64,000 bases of DNA from Cyclobacterium sp. (GCF_014762705.1 NZ_JABURL010000070.1:1-64000), one strand, 5' to 3'. Counted from the first letter of the stretch, positions 38,107-47,960 are shown. Made by a program: numbers and translations. The notes: generated by a model not told the origin, from the sequence alone.

Positions 38107-39216
38107 CTAAATTTTAAAAAACAGCTTTTTTCTGTATAGAAAATAGCACAGGTACCACATGATTGCCAATGTAAATACGGCGTTAATTAATTCCAATACA
38201 TTTTCCGGCAAGCCAAGTGCACCCAAAGTCCCATAATTGAAAATTCTTACAAAACCGGTCAACCAGTCATGTCCCAAAATCTGGGCAAACAGGTAAATGA
38301 ATATCGGGTTCATGCCGACAATAATAAAAAAGAATGTCCAACCTTTAACTTTTTTTACATCAATCAGCCAATAGAACAACGCCAGGGCCAATATGGCCCA
38401 ACCTCCGGAAGCAAATACAAAGGCACTTGTACTTATCCTCTTAATGATTGGCGTGATGCCCGCCCAGTCCAAACCGTATCCAATAAGCAATGCTGACATG
38501 CCTGCCAAAACAAAGTATTTGATTATTTTTTTGGAAGAAGATTGATGTAACAATAATGCATTACCGCACATCGCCCCCCATAGGGTATGGGCGGCAGTAG
38601 GAATACAATTGATGGCCACCCAACCACCTCCGCTTAACTTACCCATCAGGAGAAGGTCTGTAAAAGACCCAAAATTTTCTCCTTTCACAAAAGGTGAAGC
38701 AGGATCATATAAGCGGTACATGATCTCCGTCAATACCAACAGCCCTAGGGAAATAGCCAGTTGAATTTTAAATGGCTGCCGGATCAAAAAATACGTCAGT
38801 AATATGGTGAAAGACAGTTGGGTAAGTACATTCCAAAGCTCAAAAACAATGGCATCCGCATAAACGCAATGCAAACCTGTCCCAAATAAAAACAATAGCA
38901 GGCAACGTTTTACTATATGGCGGGTCACTTTGCTTCTATCCCCTTGTTTGGACAATCTCTTATTTAAAGAAAAGGGCATGGCCACCCCAACTATAAACAT
39001 AAAAAAAGGCTGAATCAAGTCCCAAAACCGAAGCCCGTTCCAGGGATGGTGGGTAAATTGGAGAAAAAACAGAAACCCCAGGCTCCCTTCAGAAAACATG
39101 TCAAGTAAGGCACGGTATATCAAGGCGGATTCCGCCACCAAAAGAAACATGGTAATCCCCCTGTAAGTATCAAGAGAACCAAGCCTTTGGTCAATTAATT
39201 TTGGGCTTGAAGCCAT
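38107..39216 (-). CDS. DUF5009/HGSNAT-like membrane acyltransferase
   Basis: Polytopic inner-membrane protein of 369 residues related to DUF5009 and to heparan-alpha-glucosaminide N-acetyltransferase, which moves an acetyl group across a membrane onto amino sugars. The N-terminal LGSLDTYRGITMFLLVAESA motif, the FWDLIQPFFMFIVGVAMPFS segment near residue 63-82 and the HTLWGAMCGNALLL region near 210 are characteristic. About 10 hydrophobic segments are visible. The ATG at 39216 is preferred over a TTG two codons earlier. A matching promoter lies upstream. The adjacent GH109-type gene supports a role with amino sugars, by inference. Confidence 0.75.
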   Translation of the reverse strand: MASSPKLIDQRLGSLDTYRGITMFLLVAESALIYRALLDMFSEGSLGFLFFLQFTHHPWNGLRFWDLIQPFFMFIVGVAMPFSLNKRLSKQGDRSKVTRHIVKRCLLLFLFGTGLHCVYADAIVFELWNVLTQLSFTILLTYFLIRQPFKIQLAISLGLLVLTEIMYRLYDPASPFVKGENFGSFTDLLLMGKLSGGGWVAINCIPTAAHTLWGAMCGNALLLHQSSSKKIIKYFVLAGMSALLIGYGLDWAGITPIIKRISTSAFVFASGGWAILALALFYWLIDVKKVKGWTFFFIIVGMNPIFIYLFAQILGHDWLTGFVRIFNYGTLGALGLPENVLELINAVFTLAIMWYLCYFLYRKKLFFKI

Positions 39217-39267
39217 ATTCAAGATAAATAAATGCTTTTATGATCAAATATATGGAAAGATGATTGT

Positions 39268-39298
39268 CAAAGATAGCTTTTCAATAACCTGCTTCAAA
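39268..39298 (-). promoter_or_regulatory. Bacteroidota promoter for the DUF5009 gene
   Basis: On the minus strand, TTTG (39298-39295) and TATCTTTG (39275-39268) are separated by 19 bases, matching -33/-7 spacing. A second -7-like TATATTTG occurs at 39252-39245. The start codon is at 39216. Confidence 0.65.
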
Positions 39299-39425
39299 CA
39301 GTATTTTATAAAAATATTATGAATGGTAAAGAGATTAATTTAAAATATTTCTGTAATTTTCTTATTCTTAATCCCCTGATTTCCTAAAACAATCCAGTCA
39401 TCGGCCATTAAACAGCATCTTGATA

Positions 39426-40568
39426 ATGCAAAGCACCCTTGTAGTAACCCGCCATTCCTTTCTCCTTCCTATTTTGACCTTTTGTTTTCTGGTCTGCACC
39501 GGATGTAATGAAGAAGTACAAACTCCTGAAAAAGAAGTATCTGCGGAAGAAAATGTGAATTCCCTACTATTAAAGGATTACAAACCTGAATCCCTTTACC
39601 AAAGCATTGGTCCTGCTGTGGAAAAGGCTGCATTTCCTGTCATAGATATGCATGCCCACCCCTATGCGAAATCAGAAGCAGAATTGGATGAATGGGTAAA
39701 AATCATGGACAAGGTAGGCATAGAAAAAACGATCATCCAAAGTTATCAAACGGGTGCTGCATTTGACTCACTTGTTGCTGTTTACAACAAATACCCAGAT
39801 CGTTTTATCCTCTATTGTGGCTTCGATTATTCAGGGTTTGAAGAAGACGATTTTGGGGATGCGGCTATAAACGAACTTGAAAGGTGCTTTTCGGTCGGGG
39901 CAAAAGGCGTCGGGGAATTGGGAGATAAAGGTAAAGGCTTGTTTTATTCCAAACCAACCAAAGCTTTTGGCATGCACATCAACGATCCCAAAATGAAACC
40001 CTTGCTGGAAAAATGTGCAGAACTCGGCATGCCTGTAAGTATTCACGTAGCCGAGCCCATTTGGATGTACCAGCCAATGGATGCCAGAAACGATGGGTTG
40101 ATGAATGCATTCAAATGGCGGCTTGATGACCAAAAAGGGATCGTTGATCATGGAGGAATGATCGCTATTTTAGAAGATGCAGTTGCCCAAAACCCGAAAA
40201 CGACATTTATTGCCTGCCATTACGCCAATAGCAGTTTTGATTTGGGTATCCTTGGCAATCTTTTTGACAAGTATCCCAATCTGTATGCAGATAACAGTGC
40301 GCGGTATGCGGAAACCGCAACAATTCCAAGAACGGTAAAAAAGTTTTATACCCAATATGCAGATCGGTTGGTATATGGCACGGATATGGGGATCAGCGAA
40401 GAAATGTACCGTACTACACTAAGAATTCTGGAGACAGCAGATGAGCATTTCTATGACAGAAACATTTCCTCCTACCACTGGGCCATGCACGGATATGACC
40501 TTCCCACTAATGTATTGGAAAAGGTTTACCGAAATAATGCCCTGAAAATTTTAAACCTCGAACCTTAA
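39426..40568 (+). CDS. Lipoprotein amidohydrolase (TIM-barrel, amidohydrolase-2 family)
   Basis: A 380-residue exported metal-dependent hydrolase. The N-terminus is a lipoprotein signal (LPILTFCFLVCTGC, Cys near residue 27). The catalytic barrel begins with FPVIDMHAHPYAK near residue 70, giving the HxH pair; SIHVAEPIWMYQP near 205 supplies another metal-type His; FIACHYANSSFDLG and LVYGTDMGISEEMY near 320 give the later His and Asp. The family includes decarboxylases, lactonases and related hydrolases; the substrate is not clear. The ATG at 39426 is preferred. It is flanked by genes on the opposite strand and is probably a single-gene unit. Confidence 0.78.
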   Translation: MQSTLVVTRHSFLLPILTFCFLVCTGCNEEVQTPEKEVSAEENVNSLLLKDYKPESLYQSIGPAVEKAAFPVIDMHAHPYAKSEAELDEWVKIMDKVGIEKTIIQSYQTGAAFDSLVAVYNKYPDRFILYCGFDYSGFEEDDFGDAAINELERCFSVGAKGVGELGDKGKGLFYSKPTKAFGMHINDPKMKPLLEKCAELGMPVSIHVAEPIWMYQPMDARNDGLMNAFKWRLDDQKGIVDHGGMIAILEDAVAQNPKTTFIACHYANSSFDLGILGNLFDKYPNLYADNSARYAETATIPRTVKKFYTQYADRLVYGTDMGISEEMYRTTLRILETADEHFYDRNISSYHWAMHGYDLPTNVLEKVYRNNALKILNLEP

Positions 40569-40600
40569 ATAGATCACTTATTTTATAATAAATGAAATAG

Positions 40601-40626
40601 ACAATTTGGGATATTGTGATTTTTTT
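40601..40626 (+). terminator. Weak candidate terminator after the lipoprotein amidohydrolase
   Basis: ACAAT and ATTGT form a five-base stem with a seven-base loop, followed by GA and a run of T. The stem is short, so the call is weak, but it sits between two convergent genes. Confidence 0.3.
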
Positions 40627-40633
40627 CGTGACA

Positions 40634-41737
40634 TTACTTGTTTAAAATTTCTTTAATCAGGGCAGTGTACCCCCTTGCATATTGGTCCATTCCCAGATCA
40701 GAAGGATGAGTTCCATCCACAGTGGCATCCATGCTCAATCCAATTCCATCCCTGCTCAAATAATAAAGCTCTTCGACACCTCCAGCTACCAACTGTTCGT
40801 AGGCTTGTCTCGACCAAAGATTTCTAAGTTGATAGGCTTCTTCCCTATCTTTATTAATCAGGTCATCGGTGTAGCCTGCATGGTCAACCAAAAGGATGGG
40901 AGTATCGGGTCTTTTTTCCTTCAAATAATTTACAGCAGAAACAATTCTCTCTTTTACTACCTTTTCATCGAAAGAATCGCGCACCAAATTCGGCAAGCAA
41001 TCCAATATATAGATGCTGCTTTCTATTTTACCCAAATAGGTTATCAATGGATCTTCCAATTGACCATTTCCCGAAAAACCCAAATTGATCAGGGGAAGGT
41101 TGAGATTCCTTTCCAAAATAGCTGTCCAGGCCATACCTGGTCTGGATGCGCAGGCTCCCTGAGCTATGGAAGTACCATATACCACCAGGGGCAATTCGGC
41201 TGGGTCATTTAAAATAAAGTCAAATTCAGCATCATCAGGAAGACCAATTTCCAAAAATAAAACCTCGTTATACAAGGGTAAATAGAGATCAAAATTTCTG
41301 TTGCCCTTCAAATCAGCTACAATAGGGAATTCATATTTAATGGTGTCGGCAAAAGAATAGTTTCCTTTTACCCAAATCCATTGGCCTGCATCGGATTTAG
41401 TATACAAATCCAAACCACTAACGCCAGTTGCTGGCATATGGGGCATACCATGAGCTCGGGAAACGGTATACCTGATGGTGATTTTTTTTGCATCGGTGGC
41501 AAATTTCAATTTAAGGCCGGCCGCGTGCCTGGAAAGCCCCCAAACTGGCCCCCTTACCTCATCCTCCATTGATTCAGGCAATCTGGAAAAAGCTGTCGCT
41601 CCTTCCCCCTGCCCGTGAACGATATTTGCATTCCCAGATTTAAGTGGGTTGATCCAATTCAAATGCTCCTGTCCAAAAGAAGCAAAAAGGGGACTTACCA
41701 ATAAAACAAACGTATAACAAATAGACCTTATTTTCAT
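40634..41737 (-). CDS. Secreted SGNH/GDSL-family esterase
   Basis: A 367-residue exported hydrolase: signal peptide (IRSICYTFVLLVSPLFASFG), an N-terminal beta-sandwich of the SGNH_N type (residues about 25-170, with VWGLSRHAAGLKLKFATDA), then an SGNH domain. The nucleophile block is LVVYGTSIAQGACASRPGMA near residues 185-204 (the Ser of GTS), GFSGNG near 218-223 supplies the Gly/Asn oxyanion positions, and DGTHPSDLGMDQYA near 335 supplies the Asp/His pair. Such enzymes remove acetyl or other acyl groups from glycans. It lies in a region of glycan-related genes. Acyl substrate unknown. Confidence 0.85.
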   Translation of the reverse strand: MKIRSICYTFVLLVSPLFASFGQEHLNWINPLKSGNANIVHGQGEGATAFSRLPESMEDEVRGPVWGLSRHAAGLKLKFATDAKKITIRYTVSRAHGMPHMPATGVSGLDLYTKSDAGQWIWVKGNYSFADTIKYEFPIVADLKGNRNFDLYLPLYNEVLFLEIGLPDDAEFDFILNDPAELPLVVYGTSIAQGACASRPGMAWTAILERNLNLPLINLGFSGNGQLEDPLITYLGKIESSIYILDCLPNLVRDSFDEKVVKERIVSAVNYLKEKRPDTPILLVDHAGYTDDLINKDREEAYQLRNLWSRQAYEQLVAGGVEELYYLSRDGIGLSMDATVDGTHPSDLGMDQYARGYTALIKEILNK

Positions 41738-42237
41738 TGAGCTAATATTATTAAATACACAATTGGGCTAAAATTTAAGATAAAAAGGGGAAAACCCATA
41801 TTTAATTAAGTAGAATTTCCAGATCATCACCAGATTTCACAAGGGACATGCCGGAAATTCCAAATCACAGGCTTACCAAATGTGGTATTATTCCGATACT
41901 CCATTCCCCGCATAACCAATAATTTATTTTCTGCCAGTGATTTCTTTTTTATAAAAAGCTTATATTTAAATTCCGGCTACAGGTTAAATAGTTCAAAACT
42001 TGAATTCAAATGAAAATATCCTAACAGGCAATGTTAAAACAGACATCCGGGACGCTAATAACCTTTAAATCAGTATTAATCTGTGTTCCAAGGAAGCATT
42101 GTCCTCATTCTGTTGCAAATCCGGTAGTAAGATTAATCAATTGGTTTGCATTACCCAAATTTAAAATATTTACAAAAAAATTCTATTTCTTCCAAATGTT
42201 AAAATCACCCAAAACAATAAAAGCAGGACACCAAAAG
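41738..42237. other. 500-base region without a supported gene
   Basis: AT-rich DNA between the divergent esterase and sulfatase genes. The sulfatase frame is open back to 42031, but those residues (for example VPRKHCPHSVANPV) do not look like a signal peptide or sulfatase. An alternative ATG at 42196 exists. No exact TAnnTTTG promoter, hairpin or RNA gene was identified. Confidence 0.5.
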
Positions 42238-43608
42238 ATGCAGGCAATTTTTACATTTTTCCTTCTAATCGTAACCCTTTCGAACAATCTACATGCCCAG
42301 GATAAGCCAAATATACTGGTAATTTTAACGGATGATCAGGGATATAAAGATTTGGGAAGTTATGGTGCTACAGATATACAAACACCAAATTTGGATTTAA
42401 TTGCGGAAAAAGGAGTAAAATTCACTCAATTTTACGCAGGAGCACCCGTTTGTTCCCCGTCCCGGGCATCTCTGTTGACCGGGAAATACAATTTTAATGC
42501 CGGACTTTTTGGAAATGTTGCCCCTCCGCATCGGGATCCGGAAGGGCGCTCAGGGCTGCCAACATCCGAAATCACCATGGCAGAGGTATTTAAAAAAAAT
42601 GGCTACCGTACCGGCCTTATCGGAAAATGGCACTTGGGACATACTCCTGAAAAGCTTCCCAATGGGCAAGGTTTTGATTATTTTTTCGGCCATCAGCGGG
42701 GTTGCATCGACAATTTCTCACACTTCTTTTATTGGAATGGACCCAATTTGCACGATCTTTACCAAAACGAAAAGGAAATCTACAGACCCGGGCAGTTTTT
42801 TGGAGACCTGATGGTTTCCGAATTATTAGGTTTCATAAAAGAAAAAGACCCAAAACCATTTTTTGCATTTTGGACAATCAATATGCCCCATTATCCTTAT
42901 CAGGGTGATCCCAAATGGCTGGAGGAATATTCAGGACTGGAAAGTCCCCGGAAGGAGTATGCTGCTTTCGTTTCTACCATTGATGGGCTGGTTGGTGAAG
43001 TGTATGCTTATCTGGCTGCTTCCGGGAAATTGGAAAACACCATTATTGTTTTCCAGTCTGATCACGGACACAGTGTAGAAGAAAGGGCCTTCTTTGGCGG
43101 TGGAGATTCCGGGATTTTTAATGGGGCCAAGTTCAGCATGTTGGAAGGAGGGATTCGCGTTCCGGCGATCATCAGTTATCCTGCCAAGCTACCGCAAAAT
43201 GAAACCCGTGAACAGTGGGCAAGTAGTGTGGATTGGTTGCCAACATTGGCAGAAATGGTGCAAATCCCCCTGGAAAACGAAACACAGATTGATGGAAAAA
43301 ATTTATTGCCCCTGATATTGAATCAGGAGCTTCCCAGTCCCCATGAAATTATGTACTGGGCTACCGGGTTCCCTGATAATGAGAATCATTCCTGGGCTGT
43401 AAGAAAAGGCCCCTGGAAATTATTGGGCAACCCACATGATCCTACAGGAAAACTAAGCTTTGATGAATCCGATAAACTATATTTGGTGAACCTTGATTCC
43501 GATGTAACGGAAGCAAATAACCTTTCCGAAAAAAATCCTGCAAAATTAGAGGAATTACACCAGCTCTATAGAAACTGGGTAAACCCCTTTTTATCAGAAA
43601 ATAGGTAA
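42238..43608 (+). CDS. Secreted arylsulfatase-family sulfatase
   Basis: Periplasmic sulfatase of 456 residues that would remove sulfate esters from a glycan or other substrate. After a signal peptide (MQAIFTFFLLIVTLSNNLHA) come NILVILTDDQGYKDLG with the metal-binding Asp pair, the formylglycine motif CSPSR with Cys72 to be matured by an anaerobic- or FGE-type enzyme, GKWHLGHTPEKLPNGQGFDY near residue 130, and FQSDHGHSVEERAFFGGG near 275. The ATG at 42238 has an AGGA about nine bases upstream and begins a clean signal peptide; ATG 42196 is an alternative. No maturase gene is in the window. It belongs to the S1-type sulfatase superfamily; subfamily not determined. Confidence 0.9.
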   Translation: MQAIFTFFLLIVTLSNNLHAQDKPNILVILTDDQGYKDLGSYGATDIQTPNLDLIAEKGVKFTQFYAGAPVCSPSRASLLTGKYNFNAGLFGNVAPPHRDPEGRSGLPTSEITMAEVFKKNGYRTGLIGKWHLGHTPEKLPNGQGFDYFFGHQRGCIDNFSHFFYWNGPNLHDLYQNEKEIYRPGQFFGDLMVSELLGFIKEKDPKPFFAFWTINMPHYPYQGDPKWLEEYSGLESPRKEYAAFVSTIDGLVGEVYAYLAASGKLENTIIVFQSDHGHSVEERAFFGGGDSGIFNGAKFSMLEGGIRVPAIISYPAKLPQNETREQWASSVDWLPTLAEMVQIPLENETQIDGKNLLPLILNQELPSPHEIMYWATGFPDNENHSWAVRKGPWKLLGNPHDPTGKLSFDESDKLYLVNLDSDVTEANNLSEKNPAKLEELHQLYRNWVNPFLSENR

Positions 43609-43902
43609 AATATTTTTAAAATAATAAAAATAAATACTTTCAGCATGCCTCCAGCGATTCTTAAAGGAAAACCATCAATTTACTCTGCAAGATCAATTTT
43701 AAAGATTCGACGACTTAAATTCTTAAACTTTTAAATTAACTTTTATCCAAAGCATAAAAATTAGTTTTTTCTCAATAACTTTTATATTTTTTTTAACTAA
43801 GATCAACAAATCATGCATTTGTATTTGTTACTTTTTATTTATTAAATTTCGCAATTACATACACCGAAATACTTTTATAAAATAATATTTTGATATTTTC
43901 AT

Positions 43903-45738
43903 ATGTGTGGTATCGTTGCATACATTGGTTCCCGAGAAGCTTATCCAATCATTCTAAAAGGTCTTCAGAGGCTGGAATACCGGGGTTATGATAGTGCCGG
44001 AGTAGCACTACTGGATAAAAAATTGGAAATTTATAAAAAGAAGGGGAAGGTCGCCGAACTCGAAGCTTCCCTGGTAGGAAAAAACCTTCATGCGCAGGCA
44101 GGTATAGGACATACCCGATGGGCAACACATGGGGAGCCTTCAGACAGAAATGCCCATCCTCACCGTTCTTCTTCAGGTAAGCTGGCAATGGTACATAACG
44201 GGATCATTGAAAATTTTGCCCCTATTAAAAAGGAACTGGTCAGTAAGGGCTATGTTTTTGAAAGTGATACCGATACCGAGGTACTGTTGCATTTTATAGA
44301 GGACATTTACAAACATGATGCTAAAAGCCTGGAAGAAGCGGTTAGGATTGCCTTAAAGCGCATTGTAGGTGCCTATGTAATTATTTTGCTCGACCAGGAC
44401 CATCCAGACACCTTGATTGCCGCAAGAAAGGGCAGTCCTTTGGTAATTGGAATTGGCAAAAATGAGCATTTTTTAGCCTCTGATGCTTCTCCTATTATCG
44501 AGTACACCAAGGAGGTCGTCTATATCAATGACTATGAAATGGCCATCGTAAAACCGGATGAACTTATATTGAAAAATCCAGGAAACGAACGGATTACTCC
44601 TTTTATTACCAAACTGGACATGGAATTGGCGGCCATAGAAAAAGGGGGGTATGACCATTTCATGTTAAAGGAAATATTCGAGCAGCCTACCGCTGTATTT
44701 GATTGTCTTCGGGGAAGATTAGACCCCAAAGCCGGAACCATTAGAATGGGAGGAATAGACAAGCACCTGGACCTGTTGAAGGAGGCCAAACGTATTATCC
44801 TGGTGGGTTGCGGCACTTCCTGGCATGCAGGGCTTTTGGCAGAGTATGTTTTTGAGGAGCTTTGCAGAATCCCCGTTGAAGTCGAATATGCTTCGGAATT
44901 CAGGTACCGAAACCCGGTGATACACCCAGGGGACGTAATCATTGCCATTTCTCAAAGTGGGGAAACTGCCGATACCCTGGTCGCACTTGAGAATGCAAAA
45001 AAACAAGGAGCTTTTATTTTTGGGGTGGTAAACGTGGTAGGATCAAGTATTGCGAGACTTTCTCAGGCAGGTGCTTACACACATGCCGGACCGGAAATCG
45101 GCGTAGCATCCACTAAAGCTTTTACAGCCCAGTTGACAGTGCTGTATCTCATCGCCATGAAATTGGGCTTTGCCAAGGGTGCAATAACCAAGGAACGGTA
45201 CCTGCATTTGATCAATGAACTGGCTTTAATTCCGGAAAAAATTAATGAGGTACTGAGAAAGGCTGATGATATAAAAATCCTAGCAGAAAAATACAAAGAT
45301 GCCAGAGATTTTCTTTTTCTGGGCAGGGGTTACAATTTCCCCATCGCATTGGAGGGGGCATTAAAGCTAAAGGAAATCAGCTATATCCATGCTGAAGGCT
45401 ATCCTGCCGCGGAAATGAAACACGGTCCGATAGCATTGGTAGAAGAAGGCCTTCCCATAGTATTTGTTGCCACTAAAGATGCCTATCATGAAAAACTGGT
45501 CAGTAATGCGCAGGAAATAAAAGCCAGAAAAGGTAAAGTTTTGGCCATCATCACCGAAAATGACACGATATTCCATGAGATAGCTGATGAAACCATAGCT
45601 GTACCTGCTGCTGATGAAATCCTGGCCCCTCTGTTGAGTGTAGTCCCCTTGCAATTATTGGCCTATTACACCGGTTTGGCCAAAGGCCTGGATGTGGATA
45701 AACCCAGAAACCTGGCCAAATCCGTCACTGTTGAATAA
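43903..45738 (+). CDS. glmS: GlmS, glutamine-fructose-6-phosphate aminotransferase
   Basis: Cytosolic enzyme making glucosamine-6-phosphate, the first step toward UDP-GlcNAc. The 611-residue protein begins MCGIVAYIGSREA, with Cys2 the glutaminase nucleophile. GHTRWATHGEPSDRNAHPH near residue 72-90 and the HNGIIENF segment belong to the glutaminase domain. Two SIS domains follow, with VGCGTSWHAGLLAEYVFEEL near 303, ISQSGETADT near 347, and LGRGYNFPIALEGALKLKEI near 470. The end (DKPRNLAKSVTVE) is the canonical C-terminus. A DUF4954 gene follows after 20 bases. No glmS ribozyme-like leader was recognised in the 294 bases upstream. Confidence 0.97.
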   Translation: MCGIVAYIGSREAYPIILKGLQRLEYRGYDSAGVALLDKKLEIYKKKGKVAELEASLVGKNLHAQAGIGHTRWATHGEPSDRNAHPHRSSSGKLAMVHNGIIENFAPIKKELVSKGYVFESDTDTEVLLHFIEDIYKHDAKSLEEAVRIALKRIVGAYVIILLDQDHPDTLIAARKGSPLVIGIGKNEHFLASDASPIIEYTKEVVYINDYEMAIVKPDELILKNPGNERITPFITKLDMELAAIEKGGYDHFMLKEIFEQPTAVFDCLRGRLDPKAGTIRMGGIDKHLDLLKEAKRIILVGCGTSWHAGLLAEYVFEELCRIPVEVEYASEFRYRNPVIHPGDVIIAISQSGETADTLVALENAKKQGAFIFGVVNVVGSSIARLSQAGAYTHAGPEIGVASTKAFTAQLTVLYLIAMKLGFAKGAITKERYLHLINELALIPEKINEVLRKADDIKILAEKYKDARDFLFLGRGYNFPIALEGALKLKEISYIHAEGYPAAEMKHGPIALVEEGLPIVFVATKDAYHEKLVSNAQEIKARKGKVLAIITENDTIFHEIADETIAVPAADEILAPLLSVVPLQLLAYYTGLAKGLDVDKPRNLAKSVTVE

Positions 45739-45758
45739 CTTAAATCGGAAATGCAGCC

Positions 45759-47960
45759 ATGAATAAAATTACCCGGCATCCCCTATCCGCCTTAGGCTAT
45801 CAGTTTATTGATCAAAGATTCTTACCGAAAGGAAAAGACGAATACTATTTAAGAAACAGGCAAAACAGATCAGAAACCAACTTTAGAAACCTTAACGCCC
45901 AGGAAATTGAATTACTGGTCCGAAACCGGAACCAATCGGATGATTGGAACAAAATTCTGGTTGCTGATGCATTTAATCCCGATTTGGTAAAGAATTGTAA
46001 ATTCTTTGGCCTTGTCAGAATTGGGAAATTGGAACCATGTTTCCTGGAATACCATAACCTCCGGATGCCAGTTGGTATTTACAACAGCAATATCATCAGC
46101 TGTGATATCGGAGATAACGTTGTCATTGATAATGTGCGCTACCTTTCGCATTATATCCTCGGCAATGAAGTGGTTTTGGTGAACGTCAATGAAATGGCAA
46201 CAACAAGCCACGCCAAATTTGGTAATGGTATCGTAAAGGAGGGTGAATCAGAAGATGTCAGGATATGGCTGGAGCTTTGTAATGAAAACGGAGGCAGAAG
46301 AGTAGCCCCCTTCAGTGGAATGTTGCCTGGGGATGCCTGGCTTTGGTCCAGGTACCGTGCAGACTTGGAATTGCAAAATCAATTTCTTGCCTTTACCCAA
46401 AAAGCTTTTGACCATAAAAGGGGGTATTATGGAAAAGTGGGAGACCGCTGTATTATCAAAAACACACTGATTATCAAAGATGTGTGGATTGGTTCTGATG
46501 CCTATATCAAAGGGGCCAACAAACTGAAAAACCTGACCATCCACTCCACGCCCGATTCTGGTACTCAAATTGGTGAGGGCTGCGAATTGGTAAACGGTAT
46601 TGTCAGCGAAGGCTGCACGGTCTTTTATGGTGTTAAGGCCGTCAGGTTTTTAATGGCCTCCCACTCTCAACTGAAGTACGGCGCCCGTTTGATCAACAGT
46701 TACCTGGGCTCCAATGCCACCATTTCCTGTTGTGAAGTATTGAATTCCCTGATTTTTCCAGCCCATGAGCAACACCACAATAATTCCTTTCTTTGTGCGG
46801 CATTGATTCAGGGCCAAAGCAACATGGCTGCGGGGGCGACAGTGGGTTCTAACCATAACTCCAGAGGTGCTGATGGGGAACTTATCGCAGGAAGAGGATT
46901 TTGGCCGGGATTGTGTGTCAGCCTGAAGCACAATTCCCGATTTGCGACTTTCAATCTGATCACCAAGGGAGATTACCCGGCAGAAATGGACATTCCCCTG
47001 CCATTTTCACTGATGAGTAATGATGTGCACAGGGATGAATTGATTGTAATGCCTGCCTACTGGTTTCAATATAACATGTATGCACTGGCAAGAAACGCCT
47101 GGAAATACAAAGATCGGGACAAGCGGATCGACCAAATACAAAAATTGGAGTTTCATTTTTTAGGCCCCGACAGCATGATGGAAGTGCTACTTGGTATTTC
47201 TATACTTGAGGATTTGTGCGGACAATCTTATTTCAGGCAATATCCCCCAGATAAAGCGCCTACCAATGAATCGATTCGAAAAAAAGGAAGAGAATTATTG
47301 ATCACGGAAGATCCAGTGGTTGATCGGTTAAATATTTTTGCCAAGGGATGGGAAAACAGCAGCAGAAAGGTGCGGGTAATCAAAGTGATGAGTGCCTATA
47401 GGATCTACAGCCAACTGCTTCAATATTATCCCGTTCATTGCCTGCTTGAATACAGGAACCAAGGGCAATACCCAAATTTCAGCGATATTTTGGCTTTATT
47501 ATCAAAAAGCGGAGCTCCCGAAACATGGGTAAACATGGGTGGACAAATGATCCAGCAAACCGATCTGGATAAACTTGTGTCCGCAATAAAAAAAGGAGAA
47601 ATCAGCAGCTGGTCAAAATTGCACAAATCCTATCAAAAACTGGGACAGGAATATGGGAAACTAAAGACCATACATGCCTTTTCAATGTTTCTTAAATATG
47701 ATGGATCCAAAGATTTTACCATTGATCACCTGAAAAAATTACTCGTTTCAGCAAAATCCTTTAGGTCTTGGCTGTCTGAACAAACCCTGGTATCGAGAAA
47801 AAAGGACTATGACAACAAATTCAGAAACATGGTCTATAATGATCTTGAGGAAAGAGATATGGTATTGGGAGCCCTTGATGACAATAGTTTCATCGCCGCT
47901 GACCGGGAAGACTGCCACACTTTTAATAAACACATCGACTCCTGGCTAGCCTCTCTTTGA
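45759..47960 (+). CDS. DUF4954 family protein with left-handed beta-helix region
   Basis: A 733-residue protein that I place in DUF4954, an uncharacterised family of Bacteroidota and some spirochaetes. Residues about 95-420 show hexapeptide-like spacing typical of left-handed beta-helix sugar-nucleotide or acyl transferases (GIYNSNIISCDIGDNVVIDN, NTLIIKDVWIGSDAYIKGAN, GTQIGEGCELVNGIVSEGCT, AAGATVGSNHNSRGADGELI). The C-terminal 300 residues are helical without recognised motifs. There is no signal peptide, so it should be cytosolic. It starts 20 bases after glmS, so it is probably co-transcribed and may work in hexosamine or nucleotide-sugar metabolism. Reaction unknown. Confidence 0.75.
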   Translation: MNKITRHPLSALGYQFIDQRFLPKGKDEYYLRNRQNRSETNFRNLNAQEIELLVRNRNQSDDWNKILVADAFNPDLVKNCKFFGLVRIGKLEPCFLEYHNLRMPVGIYNSNIISCDIGDNVVIDNVRYLSHYILGNEVVLVNVNEMATTSHAKFGNGIVKEGESEDVRIWLELCNENGGRRVAPFSGMLPGDAWLWSRYRADLELQNQFLAFTQKAFDHKRGYYGKVGDRCIIKNTLIIKDVWIGSDAYIKGANKLKNLTIHSTPDSGTQIGEGCELVNGIVSEGCTVFYGVKAVRFLMASHSQLKYGARLINSYLGSNATISCCEVLNSLIFPAHEQHHNNSFLCAALIQGQSNMAAGATVGSNHNSRGADGELIAGRGFWPGLCVSLKHNSRFATFNLITKGDYPAEMDIPLPFSLMSNDVHRDELIVMPAYWFQYNMYALARNAWKYKDRDKRIDQIQKLEFHFLGPDSMMEVLLGISILEDLCGQSYFRQYPPDKAPTNESIRKKGRELLITEDPVVDRLNIFAKGWENSSRKVRVIKVMSAYRIYSQLLQYYPVHCLLEYRNQGQYPNFSDILALLSKSGAPETWVNMGGQMIQQTDLDKLVSAIKKGEISSWSKLHKSYQKLGQEYGKLKTIHAFSMFLKYDGSKDFTIDHLKKLLVSAKSFRSWLSEQTLVSRKKDYDNKFRNMVYNDLEERDMVLGALDDNSFIAADREDCHTFNKHIDSWLASL

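Noticed and set aside
43609-43902. Possible glmS ribozyme or riboswitch upstream of glmS
   Set aside because: The spacer is very AT-rich and lacks the conserved glmS ribozyme core; such ribozymes are mainly in Gram-positive bacteria. Only a 7-of-8 promoter-like box (TAAATTTC at 43843) was seen.
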